From Marsupella aquatica (taxonomy: Eukaryota; Marchantiophyta), in contig OZ316891.1 in assembly GCA_973895155.1 (NCBI GenBank), forward strand, positions 28,830,001-28,894,000: a stretch of DNA of 64,000 bases, written 5' to 3'. The notes beneath the pieces were generated by a model. The model worked only from the letters and a program-made list of their open reading frames with translations. It had not been told where the DNA came from and searched no databases. Each line of letters begins with the position of its first letter. Within the stretch, counting starts at the first letter, position 1. Made by a program: the position numbers and the translations under genes. Positions 11,001 through 22,394 of the stretch are shown here, in pieces.

Positions 11001-13211
11001 TTGGTTATTCTTGTTCTCATTGTCTCTCGTTCAAGGTTAGTGCAGTCCTGAAATGGCTAAGGTCATTTGTCATCTAGTTTTCTTCGTGCACCAGCCCAGC
11101 ACTAGAGTCTCTGAATATGGGTCATTTGTATACTTTGGAAGAATAAGAATCTGTGTCTGGCTAAAGAGTTTGGGAGAGTCTTCTCCCTCTTTCATCTTGT
11201 GAGGGTCTTTGTGTTGAGTGCTCATTTCATATATAAGCCCTCCGCTGCTTCTTTAATGGGGCTGACATTTAGTTGGTGTATTGCAGTTCGGTCTCGGCAG
11301 TGGGCAGCTGCTTCATTGGCCTGCACTATGGTCATATTCTTGTGCACCTGAAGGTACGAAACTCGCTGACACATTTTTCTCGCTGATTTGTTGCCTCCTT
11401 CTTTTGACTTTGCAATCGTGAGGGTCACAATTTCCGGGGGAAAACAATTCTTTTGATGGTATCACATTTTTTCATAATGGAAACACCCTCTTATTCACGA
11501 CGTAGTAACACAGAGTTATTAATGTCCTCGTCTGTAACGTCTCCAAACTTGCTGGTGTGTTGGGTGAGGTCACAGCTCTTTTGAAGAATTCGAAGAATGA
11601 ATGAATAAGGAACCTCAGCTTTGCTTATCCTTGGTCAATGGATATTTTCAGGGTCATTCAAATAGAATAAAGCACTGGGCAATTCCAGCATTTGGATTGG
11701 TTTTACTTGGCATCACCCTGCATTATCTAGGTAAGTGCCCTTACTTTGACTAGGGGCTCCTCGTTTTGGCCGATATAACATATTATCTTTCATGCTTTCA
11801 TATTGAGTTAATGGGTCCTTACACTTCTTGCCGTCATCAGGAAATCAGTACAATTGAAATGGAAACAGATTGTTTGCTCAGAAATGTTGCAGCATGGAGA
11901 GCGCTAAAGCTTGTAAGACTTTTGTATGATGTAATTGACCAACGAATCTCTATGTTCGACTCTCTTCTTACCTGTCAGAAAAGTAGGAGACGTTTTAGTG
12001 TTTCCTTCCAGTAACAGATAATAGCGAACTGTCTGATACAGGAATCCCCTTGAACAAGCCATTATACAGTTTGAGCTATGTCTTCTTGACAGCTGGGGTT
12101 GCTGGGCTCGCCTTTGTGGCTCTATATGCGCTGGTAAGTCTCTTGTCCAAGCTGCCACCCTCAACTCCGATGATGTCTTTTTGAGGGCAGCGGAGGGCTT
12201 CTTCTTAGATCATTAGGAGGTTAAGCTGGTCGGAGGACCACTGTCAGCATTCCGTATTCCTTAAAACGGTCGAGGAAAATCACGCGCGTCCAGAGGACGT
12301 TGTTCATGAGGGTTGAATGACAGGTGTCTTTGGTCCGGCGCTTCATGTCAGAATACTTTTGGAGTTCTGGATTCGCCTCACCTTACTCGATCACGTGTGC
12401 AGGTTGATGTGTATGGGATACGGTGGCCTACTATACTATTTGAGTGGATGGGGCTGAATTCATTATTGATTTTTGTCCTAGTTGGCTCTGGAGTTGCTGC
12501 TGCAGCAATTCAAGGACTCTACTGGCAAACTCCAGAACAAAACTTGGTAATAGCTCTTACAAGGAACACTATTGCTTTGTGTAGCGGAAATCAAAATAAC
12601 CTTTCTAGAACTAGTTGAACTGCCATCTTCGTGATTATTGGAACTAGTTGAACTGCCACCTTCGTGACCCTAGGGTTGGAAATTATTGGAAAGGGCTATA
12701 GAAGCTTTCGACAGATTTCTGTGGCGTGTTATAGCTAGACCATGCATAGAGTTCGTCGATTAGGGTCGACAGACTCGTTCCCTAAGAGTAGTGTCTGTAA
12801 CTGGAGTCGGGTACTGGTGAAGGGCTTCAAAATTCATGTTATTTCATGCGATTCTAGTCTTCCGGCTTTAAGACTGAAGAAGCCTGTTGCTGTAAGTAGT
12901 TTTAAAAGGAATTTCGTTTGATCTTCTCTACAGGTAACGTACATAGCGGAGAATGGCCCATGGAAAAATGGAGTTGGTGGTCGTCATGTGTATGGTGTCT
13001 TAGAGCAATTCCAGCCCTAAGTACCTGTATTGGAAATGTTCCTAAATTGCGGTCTGCTGATCAACAGGTTGATTATTTAGAGGAGCATTCGTTTCAAGCA
13101 ATATTCAGATCGGAGCGAATGGCCAAACTGGCCTACGTATTGTTCGAGATCATTTTCTGGTCTTTTGTTGCAGGTGCATTTCACGCCAAGGGAATATACT
13201 GGAAACTATAG
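8017..13211 (+). CDS. heparan-alpha-glucosaminide N-acetyltransferase-like membrane protein, 13 exons
   Basis: I joined 13 exons by GT..AG sites with every phase consistent: 8017-8247, 8480-8617, 9032-9113, 9229-9305, 9558-9673, 9823-9928, 10462-10578, 10787-10878, 11287-11353, 11652-11730, 12042-12133, 12403-12546 and 13068-13211. They give 494 residues ending in GIYWKL, the usual end of plant members. The human homologue is a lysosomal multi-pass enzyme that acetylates glucosamine using acetyl-CoA. The plant substrate is not established. A hydrophilic N-terminus (~63 residues) precedes RLASLDVFRGLTIA (64-77). NHSPWNGVTLADF (93-105) holds His94, matching the active-site histidine of the animal enzyme. 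Many hydrophobic membrane spans follow, with family motifs such as YGVDVQVIRWCGILQRIALAY, YVPDWEF and CGVRGDLSPPCNAVGYLDR split across exons. The gene appears intact. Upstream open frames in the leader are not needed; the ATG at 8017 gives the family start. Confidence 0.93.
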
Positions 13212-13613
13212 GTAGTAAGGGCTTGCCCAGCTATTGAATTGATTGAATTCATCATAAAAAGATTGATGAAAATTTGTTCTTTCCCAATTAAGCTTATCCA
13301 ACCAAGTTCCGGGTGGCAGTGGGAGTAGCGCCTACTAGTTGAGCTAGTGTTACTTGAAAGCTCCAATACAGGCGAGAGCATGCACGCTCAGCTCAATGTA
13401 CAATTTCCTTAGATGTAAGTAAGTCATCATGTACTATAGACTACTGCAAGAATGCAAGTATATAGCAGAGTATCACTGATTGTACAGATTTCATTCTGCT
13501 TGTACATATGCTTCAAGATTGTGTCATTCAAGTTTGTATGTCTCCACGATCGCAAGTCTCGTGTAACCTCCGAAATACATTGAAGCTTTTGTCCTTGGTC
13601 CACTTAATTTCAC

Positions 13614-13892
13614 TGCACTGTTATTTTGTGCACTGCAGTAGCTGATGAAAGGTAAGAAATTCAAGGAAAGGTATAATCCCACAATCCTGGCCCAACTCAT
13701 ATCGAGTGCACTGTTATTTTGTGCACTACGGTAGCTGATGAAAGGTAAGAAATTCAAGGAAAGGTATAATCCCACAATCCTGGCGCAACTCATATCGAGT
13801 GCACTGTTATTTTGTGCACTACGGTAGCTGATGAAAGGTAAGAAATTCAAGGAAAGGTATAATCCCACAATCCTGGCCCAACTCATATCGAC
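13614..13892. repeat. 93-bp minisatellite, three copies, in the 3' flank of the acetyltransferase-like gene
   Basis: Three nearly identical 93-bp units start at 13614, 13707 and 13800, each beginning tgcactgttattttgtgcac. Because 93 is a multiple of three, the array keeps frames open on both strands and creates a spurious repetitive minus-strand ORF. It lies about 400 bases after the stop codon, probably in or just beyond the 3' UTR. Confidence 0.92.
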
Positions 13893-14242
13893 GGGAAAAG
13901 TTTCGGTAGATTCCTGGTACTCTGATTTTATTCAACACGTAAAATACACACCAATAGTCATCAGTTTTGGGTTGCAACTATCTCGGCGGGAGCTTGGAAA
14001 CGATTTCCTATGGAACACTGGCCCTGGCTGAGCGCCATTTTCAATCTCAAAATCTGTATCCAAGGGCAAAGGGAGTTGGAACTCAGGCCTCCTTCTAGCT
14101 GTTTTAAATTACGGGTCGTCCCACGGAGGCAAAGTCCTCATATTTTGGAGGCGTTTCTTGCACTCCCTTTCCAAATTGGAGGCTATTCCTTTTCCCAACT
14201 GAATTCAATGGTTTGAGTATCCTCAATTTTCCTGCCATGCAG

Positions 14243-14677
14243 GACAACAAATTCTGGAATGGCGATGTCCCGTGGGAAATGCTCTATTACATTCGTTGCT
14301 GGCCTTCCATTGACCGTTCGAAGATTTTTCTCGGACCAAACTCTGGAGATGATCCTGTTTCATGAGAAAGATGTGTCATCTACAGCGGCATATAATTTCC
14401 ACCTAGTTTCTAGTGTCAAAACAGCAGTACATCTGGAAGAGGCGCTTCTGAAACGTACCGAAATTGTATCGCCACCTGAAGCTCTCAAACTTATGGTTAT
14501 GATTCCACAACGCGCGCTTCTCAATACAAAAATCACCACAAAGGATGATAAGCCCACATGGAGTAGGTCAGTCCTGAAGTTCCTGTGAAATACAAAGGTA
14601 AAGTTGATGAGAAAACTCTCCTTCAACTTGTGAAACTGATATCAGAAGGACTGCGTTGGTTCATCAATACTTGCTGA
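14243..14677 (+). pseudogene. unidentified coding remnant with two frameshifts
   Basis: After a possible acceptor (ccatgcag), the frame reads DNKFWNGDVPWEMLYYIRCW and continues for 40 codons to a TGA at 14363. The adjacent frame then continues with HEKDVSSTAAYNFHLVSS, through PPEALKLMVMIPQRALL, to a stop at 14586. The original frame resumes with VKYKGKVDEKTLLQLVKLI and ends at 14677. The alternation (frames 2, 0, 2) with protein-like wording throughout suggests a decayed gene or processed copy, or exons of an unrecognised gene. I do not recognise the family. It lies between two convergent genes. Confidence 0.35.
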
Positions 14678-14836
14678 ACAAAGACTAAGCCTGCATCTGG
14701 CATTCCAAAGCACAGATGCAAAGTTTTTCAAGAACACGTGACAAGATAGCTTCACTGCAGCGTCCACAGAAGATTCCAGGGTGCACTAGAAAACTTTAGG
14801 CAAACATAAGTGAACATGTAAGGTACGGATACTTAC

Positions 14837-17093
14837 ATAAGGTGTCATCAATGGCCAGAAGACGATCAATAACCTACAACAAGTGAAAGATCAGGAATTG
14901 TCCGAAAATTATACGAGCAAGCTTTCAACTGACACCGCAGCCGCAGACTGACTTCCTAAATGGCCCCTTAACGAGGAGGTGCGTTGACTGTCAGTCAAAT
15001 TCCCAAAACAGAATTTAGAGGACAGCAGTAATTGTAAGAGCTCAACGTTTCAAAGGAAAGATAGCAGTATGTACGTGTAATTACACTCCACACACAATTC
15101 TGACATAATGTTCATGAGAATACGGGTGATACTGTACTTGTCAACATGTGCAGAGAAATACCTGTGAATCTGATATATTGATCGGTGTACAACCTCCGAA
15201 CTGGTCATCCTCACCTTCTGTAACCCAGGGCTGAAACGCTCCCTCCATCGATGCGTGCTACAAACAGCAAACAAAGAATCCGCATGTCATGTTAGAGGAA
15301 ATGCAGATGACATGCAAAACCTGCCTTGTGAACATACAATGGGTGAGGACAGGGCAAGGTAAATCAAGGTTAGATTTTCTATTCGATGGAAAACGACCGT
15401 AGAGAATGACTTAGGGACGCTCAAGAAGAACTTGGCACACAGGACAGAGCATCTCGCAGATAATATTTAAAAGGTATACGGAGAGCCGCAGGACCTCAGC
15501 AGGGGAAGATCAGTGCATACTTGTAACCAAAAGAAGAAAGCTCGGAGTAGCTTCAACTTCTCTATGGCAGAGAATGTCCTTGCGAGTTGCTCGTAAAGAT
15601 CTGAAAATCCCAACAAAAATTGAACACTCGCTCATAAAGCCGTCCTCAATGCTTCTAGGCAAGCAAAACCAGGGGGGCAGACGAATTTTTAGATAAAAAG
15701 ATGCGTATTAGTTCAAATTTATATCAGGATTGAAATATTCTTGTAAGAGATGCTGGTACATTTATTTCTTCCTAAGACCATCAGCCATTACCTGAAAAAT
15801 AGTCACATAGTAGTTCGTCAGTTTCTTCGTTACTTGACCCGTGATACGCATGTTCTTCTTGTTGTGAAGGCCGATGAAACATAAAGTGATCCCACATCTC
15901 TTTTAATTGCTCTGATGAAAATGGTCTTTGCAAAACAAGATCAAGTTTAATCCTGAATTCGTCGCCTCTTGACAGTGTCGGAGCTGCCGATGTTACCTGG
16001 GTGCTTGTTGCAGCTTCAGCCTCGTTTGCCGAGGTCACTTGGGTTCTCACCTGTGAGAATTTCAGAATGACCTTTGAGAAATGAGGTCGTTCTTACAATG
16101 ACAAACTGCCTCGCAATCAACAGCTACTTGGAACAGTAGAGAACCCCCCGTAAAGATACTATTTCAAAATCTGCAACAAGGCAAGGCATCTGAACATACG
16201 GCAGGGTAGAGATGTACAACAAACTTCAACAGCCTCTCACTTCAGCGTGGGAGAATTTGCAGTTAGATCTGAACTGAGAGTCTGTTACGTGGCCGACAAA
16301 GCACTGCGCTGGTGATCTATCAAGATAAGTCAGGGATACTGAGTGTAGCACCAGTGGCGTAACGAGATAAATAGAAGATAAATAGAAGTGGCATCGATTG
16401 CCTCCCAAAATTCTAGATTGAAAGGATCAAAATCCCGCCATCTCAAAAAAGAAATATTGAAGGGGGCTCATGGTAGAAGTTGCCAGCTTCCTGATGATGG
16501 CTTACCGAAAAACTGGACTCGGTTGACTCGGCAGACAATGGAACATGGCCTCCAGATTCCCTGCACATTGTTGCATCTGTAATTTCTTGTCCCGAACCGT
16601 AGCTAACAGTTACTCCGGTGCTCGTTATAATGGGTGAGTTGAGATCCGGAAGTTCGAAAGTTTCTTCTTCACAACGAATGTTGAGATCCGGGAGCCCAGC
16701 CTGATCTCCCCCTGCAGATTCTGTGTGTGCGACATCTACGTCTGGTCTCTCCTCATGTTCTACTTCGTTATGGTCGCGCTCCTCTGTCCTAGCTGCCCTC
16801 TTTCTAACACTGCGCTTCCTCTTAGGGGTTACACCATGCATTCGCCAACACTCTGTTCCTCCAGCTTCCATTGATATCCTTGATGGGCTTTCGCTCACGG
16901 GGCTAACTGATTGATAGACCTGTGAATTAATAGTACAGCTATCGTGTTTCTCGCGTTCAAACCAGGGCGAAGCTGGTTCAGTGGCCTCTGCCATCTCACA
17001 GGAGGCCATAGCATTCTCTCGGCCCTCTCGATACTTTGAAATCAAATAACCCAATGGTATCTTCGGAGTTCGCAGTTTCTTCATTCCCTGCAT
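14837..17093 (-). CDS. unnamed plant-type protein with FFFWLQ / EGAFQPW motifs, multi-exon
   Basis: Five minus-strand exons join in phase: 17093-16506, 16050-15792, 15600-15521, 15257-15162, and a short possible exon 14873-14837 that would need a further exon. The first four give 341 residues. The start MQGMKKLRTPKIPLGYLISK follows an in-frame stop, and a TATTTAAG-like box lies about 95 bases upstream. The middle is polar and has two DLN motifs (LPDLNI and LPDLNSP). The conserved-looking part is DEFRIKLDLVLQRPFSSEQL, then a helix around DLYEQLARTFSAIEKLKLLR, then AFFFWLQ and EGAFQPW. From memory this resembles an uncharacterised plant protein family; no function is known to me. The 3' end is uncertain: the frame also stops soon after the fourth exon if exon five is not used. 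It could instead be the downstream half of the neighbouring zinc-finger gene (see findings). Confidence 0.6.
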
Positions 17094-17183
17094 CCCCAGA
17101 ATGAAACGTCAAACGGCGATGCAGCGGGGGCCCTCTTTGAAGTAAAGGGGCTCGCGTACAATCACAGGGAAAACTAGCTTCAG

Positions 17184-17195
17184 CCTTAAATAAGG
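17184..17195 (-). promoter_or_regulatory. TATA-like box for the FFFWLQ-motif gene
   Basis: On the minus strand the sequence reads ccttatttaagg, about 95 bases before the ATG at 17093. This supports an independent promoter for that gene, though the call rests on motif and position only. Confidence 0.4.
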
Positions 17196-17618
17196 CCCCG
17201 AGCAGAATTTGACTAGGAGATGACAGCGACGAGAACAGATTCTTTCTAGCTGGACATGGAAGTGTCTCATGCCTCGTGCCCTCTAGCTTTTTGGTGGCCT
17301 GTTCTTTTCAAAACCGTGTAGTTCCCTTAGTTCCTTATTGGCAAATTCAATCGTCTCGGAAGGAAGTAGAACCAACAGGAAAAGACGTCCACCCTTTCAA
17401 ACTTCTCCGAGAGATTCTTCGCTGCTCCAACGATCATGAATGCTGAATTTTTAAGCTTATATCACAGTAGAAGGCAGGCAATTCAATTCAATTCTATTCG
17501 ATTCGACTCTAAATTTCATATTAAATTCCAATTAATTCAGTTTACGTGATTTGATTGGAATCCGCTTCATTAAGGTATTCTCTCCATTTTGCTGGTTCAC
17601 ATTTTTTTCCTTCATGTT

Positions 17619-19570
17619 TCAGAGGCAGTGGTTTAGAGTGCGGATTGGATGCATTACCCACGGAGGGACCTTTGATTCTTCGACGGCGGGGCCGACAGGC
17701 CCTGTGGCATCGGTCCACCCACGCCCCTCCTTGCGCCTCGCAATAACCTCCGCAGATTCTCCTGTCGCCAAGTTGATCAGGTAGTCGTGCACATTGCTGA
17801 ATCCCGCTTTCCGCGCAGTGTGCGCGAGCGACCCTGTCGGAGGCTTCCCTTGACTTCTCCGACATGGACCGCAATTGCAGCTGTAGAGTATACACCACGG
17901 ATCATTCGGATCATCACATTTTCCGCAACAAATTCAATTTCAAACGCTATATACCTTGCAAGGGATGTTACGCCATCGTGAACTGTAATGACCTCCGGCT
18001 ATAGTAATGGCCTATTTATCTAGTGGCAAAACAGTAAGTATATGGTAACGCCCTGTTTCCAGTGCGTTGTGGGCTATAATGCCATAAAGCAAGGGCGTTT
18101 TATATTCTTGCCCCTAACGCCTTGGTAACAAGGAGTTAATACACTTCAATCCCTGCAAGATTCTTCACTCCTATTTTTTCTTCTGATTCTCCTTTCGTCA
18201 CACCTGAATTTACATCCTTTACCAAGAGACAAGTAGAGGACTTCGTGTGATGGGCATGTCTTCCATTCAGGTCAGAAATACAAAGAGAAAAGTCTTGCAG
18301 GATTTAAGAGACAGCGTTGAATATGCGAACCACCACAGTACCCACGAGGAAAAATTTGAAGAATTTAACAAACTGTAGGGTGAACTCTCAAACCGAAACG
18401 AGGAGCCGAATCAGGAACCAGCGAAAGACAGCGAGAACACAAACCCAAGAAGAAACGCGCTACCCGAGTTTTTAGAATTCACCGATAGATCGGGAAACTC
18501 TTACAACAGAAAAGACGGAGCTCAACAAGAGTACGGAAAAGAGACTGAGCACTAAGCGTTCAAGCCTAAAGAAAAACCCATGGCCCCAAAAAAGAACTCA
18601 CCGTCCAGCAGGAAAAATTCAGTAACGAACGAGAAGGAGCTAAATGACTAAGCAAGTGAGTATTATAGCAGGACGCACAGACTGCCCACCAGTTCTCGCA
18701 ACCTTCGCCGCATCCATCCCGGCATGGGGGACAAACCCATCGAGCACCACTCTGCGTTTCCTCCTTAATCTTCTCACCATTACGATTCATCAGGCAGGCG
18801 GGACAGAATTTATTCACGCATAGCGAGCATTGCACGTGGAGTCGTTCAGACCTCTGCCTGCACCAGTGACACATTACTCCACTAGTAGGTTCTTTGTATT
18901 GCACTCTGTCACCACTTCGCCTTCTCTTGTTGTTGTTCTTCTTCTTTCCTAATCTAGTATGTCCCTCGAGATAGTTGAAGTCTTCATCTGAACTGTGATC
19001 ATCTTCATCACAATCGCTGTCAGAGATCGAACTGGGGTCGGAACTCTCAGTCATATTCGGACTTAGCTGACCATGATCATCAACGTCGCTATCAGAACTC
19101 GAACTGGATTGGAAGCTCTGAGTTAGATTCGGAATTGCCTGATCACCATCATCATAGTCGCTATCAGAGCTCGAGATGGAATCGGAGCTGGGTCCGAATC
19201 GTGACTCGTCGGACTCACTGTCGCTAACCAGCCCAACTTGAGTTACTAGAATGTCAGCCTTTCGAGGTCTGCCTCGCTTTCGCTTCACTGCCGGGGCCCC
19301 AACACCACTGGCGTTAGCTTGCGCTGCCAGAATGTCGGTCTTTCGAGGCCTGCCTCGCTTTGGCTTCACTGGAGGGGCCACAATACCACTGCCGGCAGCT
19401 TGCGCTGTTAGAATGTCCGCCTTCCGAGGCCTGCCTCGCTTTCGCTTCACTGGAGGGGCTCCAATACCACTGGCGGCAGCTTGCGCTGTTAGGGTGTCGG
19501 CTTTGCGAGGCCTGCCTCGCTTTCGCTTCATTGCAGGGGGCTCAGACCCTGCTGGAGTCAGCTTCACCAT
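17619..19570 (-). CDS. CDCA7-like 4CXXC (zf-4CXXC_R1) zinc-finger protein with four AT-hooks
   Basis: Two exons join in phase: 19570-18690 and 17880-17619 (donor aactg|gtgggc, acceptor ctacag), giving 380 residues. The junction rebuilds a cysteine in the family motif GCGEGCENCCNCGPCRRSQG, strong proof of the splice. The N-terminus has four AT-hooks (core KRGRPRK) in 27-residue repeats. Next comes a Ser/Asp-rich region with three similar acidic blocks and a basic stretch, KKKNNNKRRR. The Cys-rich domain (from about residue 231) has CHWC, CSLC, FCPAC and CPPC pairs and ends with PPTGSLAHTARKAGF..VHDYL. Animal CDCA7 works with HELLS-type remodellers in DNA-methylation maintenance, and its zinc finger senses hemimethylated DNA. 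A chromatin role here is inferred from domain plus AT-hooks. The longer open frame begins with TTG at 19591, so I use the ATG at 19570. An upstream exon joined at gtgcag is possible. Confidence 0.85.
18250..18555 (+). pseudogene. antisense coding remnant in the CDCA7-like intron, possibly retroelement gag-like
   Basis: Inside the intron 18689-17881, the plus strand has a frame of 101 codons broken only by one TAG (18376-18378). It begins MGMSSIQVRNTKRKVLQDL, continues after the stop with GELSNRNEEPNQEPAKDS and ends at the TAA at 18553. It is very polar (Glu, Asn, Lys, Arg). The preceding sequence from 17963 (tgttacgcc) to 18201 (gtcaca) has TG..CA ends and could be a solo-LTR-like piece. No family is recognised and the retroelement idea is only an inference. 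Confidence 0.35.
19225..19540 (-). repeat. 81-bp coding tandem repeat encoding AT-hooks
   Basis: Four in-frame 81-bp units (anchor cgagg at 19263, 19344, 19425 and 19506) encode the repeated AT-hook segment of the CDCA7-like protein. The units are very similar at DNA level, indicating recent expansion or homogenisation. Confidence 0.85.
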
Positions 19571-19599
19571 AAAATTCTCCTGCACCGCCAATCCAAATG

Positions 19600-22200
19600 C
19601 CTCATGAATATAGAGAGACAGAATAACTAAGCGCTGTCTCTAAGATCAAGCATCTTCCGCATTTGATATCCGATCCTTGCTACAATCAGAGCGCTTCAAT
19701 TTTCCAATGTCGATTTTCAAAGTTACTCTACTTGGGGTAAGGAGGAAATCAAGGTAAGTGCTCTATAGACCTACTGGAACACGAGGAGGCATCCCTCCGG
19801 GCACATTACTGGGACCTACGGTACACACTCGGATTGGCGGTAGATGCTAGAAGAAGAAAGACAATAGACTGTAGATGTTCAGCATTGTGCTAGTGACAGG
19901 AAAATGACAAGAGCTGATCAATCGGGGTACCCACATGAAACTTCGACAGAGCAAGATTGACAAGGGAGGCACAAAGTGTGACATTGATAGAATTATGGAA
20001 AGAGCTCCCAAGACCCATCCTAGTCCTTCCTTAGAGTGCGAGCTTCTAAGTAACAGAGCGACTGAGTACTGGCTTATTTAACCATCTGGCAAATTCCACG
20101 CAGAATGTGACGCCTAATTAGAGAGCTGAACCGCTTTCACAAGGTATCCACAAAATAAACTTCGCTCATGCCGTATACATGACCATTGTGCAGCGCATGA
20201 CACATCACTAAGATGGAAAACATTACGAAAATGTATCTCCTGCAAGTTTTCGATTTCCAGACCGGTTTGTGGACCTCTTACGAGAATTCGATCACCGGGT
20301 CCAATTGCGTAATTTCGGTGACGAGTCTTCGTCCTCTAATTCAGCAGACGCTCGCTAACAAACAGAAGAGACGAAGCTCTTTCAATGACCGGAAGCCTAG
20401 TGAGCCTGAAGATGAACGATTCATATATTGCGAACATCTGTCCTCGAAAACAAAGCACAAACAAGAATCTGGAAGTGTAAATATTGAAATACCGGGCACT
20501 CCGTGTCATATAATGTTCTGAGTGTTGAGTAAGTGCCCAATCGTTGCCCAGATATTGCACAATCCCACTTCTTCGAAACAGACAATCGAACCAATTTGCT
20601 AGGCGCCAGGAATACCATCTGCCACTTCCCCGAGTGACGTCCCTATCGAATAACACTCGCTGAATTCCTGCCGTTACCACTGCATGCTCCACAACCTATT
20701 TGCATTACTTCATTCTTCTCTTCAGGCATGATCACAACCAGTTCCAGCTTTGTTCTGCACATATTCGGAGCACTGCTGTCCAAAAATCCAGCTGCAACAG
20801 CTGATGAGCATGATCTCTATACCACTCATCCAAAGTTCCGGAGTCACTTGGACTGGAGCTTTGAATACTTCGACCTGCGTTTCAGACCTGATTTACCCAC
20901 CCTCATTCTCTCACACGGCCATTCATCCATCCAATACTCGGCCACCACCAGCCAGCCCCTCCAGACAGACCAACCGTATCCGCCTTTCTTTTGCGATGCT
21001 GCTTCCTCAACAAAATCCAGTCTTAATTCGAATCTGCACAAGCATTCCAGAGTCACGGAGTGTCATTCGGAGTTCCAAATGAATCCCTGACAACGATCCA
21101 TCACTACAGGAGACATGCCCTCTCAATCACAGTCATCGTGCTACACCCACCCACCGTTTCCAAAGCGCAATGTGAAGACGACAAGGTGCGGAATAATACT
21201 CGAACCTCGAACCTCGAACCAAGAGATCGAACTGACAGCTTTCCTTATTTCGTGGGAGGCGACAGCCGATGAGAAAATAGCGTGGGAATCTTCGTGCTCC
21301 TCCCACTCACTACGGAATCGACATGAATCATTCATTGACATCCCTCATCGCTCTCCTTCCCTTGAGACGCAATCGATGAGCAGGAACACGAGAACCTATC
21401 CGCCCGGCAGCAGAGCGACATGGACGACGAGGTGTTTCCAAAAAGCGTTGTGAACAGGACGAGACATTGCTCTGAGACATGAGCTGCGGAATAATTATTG
21501 AAGCTCGTAAAGGAGATCGTACTGACAGCTTTTTCTCCTTTCATGCGAGGGTGAAACCGGACCAGACTAGAGCCTCAGAAGCTTCGGGCTAGTGAGATCT
21601 AATCACGAAATCAAGCCCATCCGCTTGACGATAAGCATGTCACCTTCTTCGTAATTTGTTCGTAAAAGCAACGGACGCACTCGGTGGCCTCCATTTTGAA
21701 CGATCCCCCGCACCACGACCGTGCTCGCTCCCACCGCGCCAAATCGTCCCTGGCGATGGCGGTGGCGATGGTCATCCCTCCCGCCCCGCTAACTTGGCTC
21801 TAGTTTTGGCGCCGATTTTCTCCCCGGATTAGTGCGAGAGGCGGCTGGATCGGCACTGACTTAACCCGCTCGGCTCTTTTCGTCTCCCTTCTAGAACAAG
21901 GCCGCCAACTTGGCCCTTGGCGTTGCTCCCAGCTTGCGATGGCGATTCTTGGCGCTTCTGGACCATGGCTTTCTTGCCTACTAACGTCAGCGGACTACAA
22001 TAGTTATTGGTGCGGCCCTTACTTTTTAGTTTTTCCTCTGGTGTTGTACGTTGGGGATTTCAAAAATTTTCTCAATAATAATGTTCTGCCAGCGTCGTCG
22101 TGCCTGATGTGCGTAACAGCTGCTGCCTCGAAGAACTTGCTTGTTAACGCTTGGTGATGGTTTCAAAATTCAAGAGCCTATATTCTCTCTAAACTGTAGA
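19600..22200. other. upstream and intergenic region with no supported gene
   Basis: This holds the promoter side of the CDCA7-like gene. Frames at 20213-20521, 20728-21090 and 21115-21453 (+) and at 20336-20692 (-) overlap each other on opposite strands and have no domain. About 21.65-21.95 kb is unusually GC-rich for the window. I see nothing more specific. Confidence 0.45.
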
Positions 22201-22230
22201 TCCAGTAACAAAAACCGCCATCCAATTCAA

Positions 22231-22394
22231 ATTAGCATAAAGGGCGAGGATCTAAAATGAATTCTCGTACATCGTTACTTTGGGAGCACAAGTATGGTTA
22301 GGGGTGGAATTGGATTAGCATAAAGGGCGAGGATCTAACATGAATGCTCTACACCATTACTTGGAAGCACAAGTATGGTTAGGGGTGGAATTGG
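22231..22394. repeat. 83-bp tandem repeat, two copies
   Basis: Two units beginning attagcataaagggcgagga start at 22231 and 22314 and share the tail gcacaagtatggttagggg. A shorter related piece (taggggtggaa) follows at about 22433. Confidence 0.85.

Noticed and set aside
12918-13067. Plus-strand open frame leading into the last exon of the acetyltransferase-like gene
   Set aside because: The in-phase acceptor at 13067 joins the conserved last exon cleanly. The upstream part does not match the family and is intron.
13524-13886. Repetitive 120-codon minus-strand ORF
   Set aside because: It is produced entirely by the 93-bp minisatellite, whose length is a multiple of three, and there is no independent coding signal.
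20213-21453. Several overlapping 100-120-codon frames on both strands
   Set aside because: Mutually exclusive frames overlap, composition is not protein-like, and no splice chain or domain was found.
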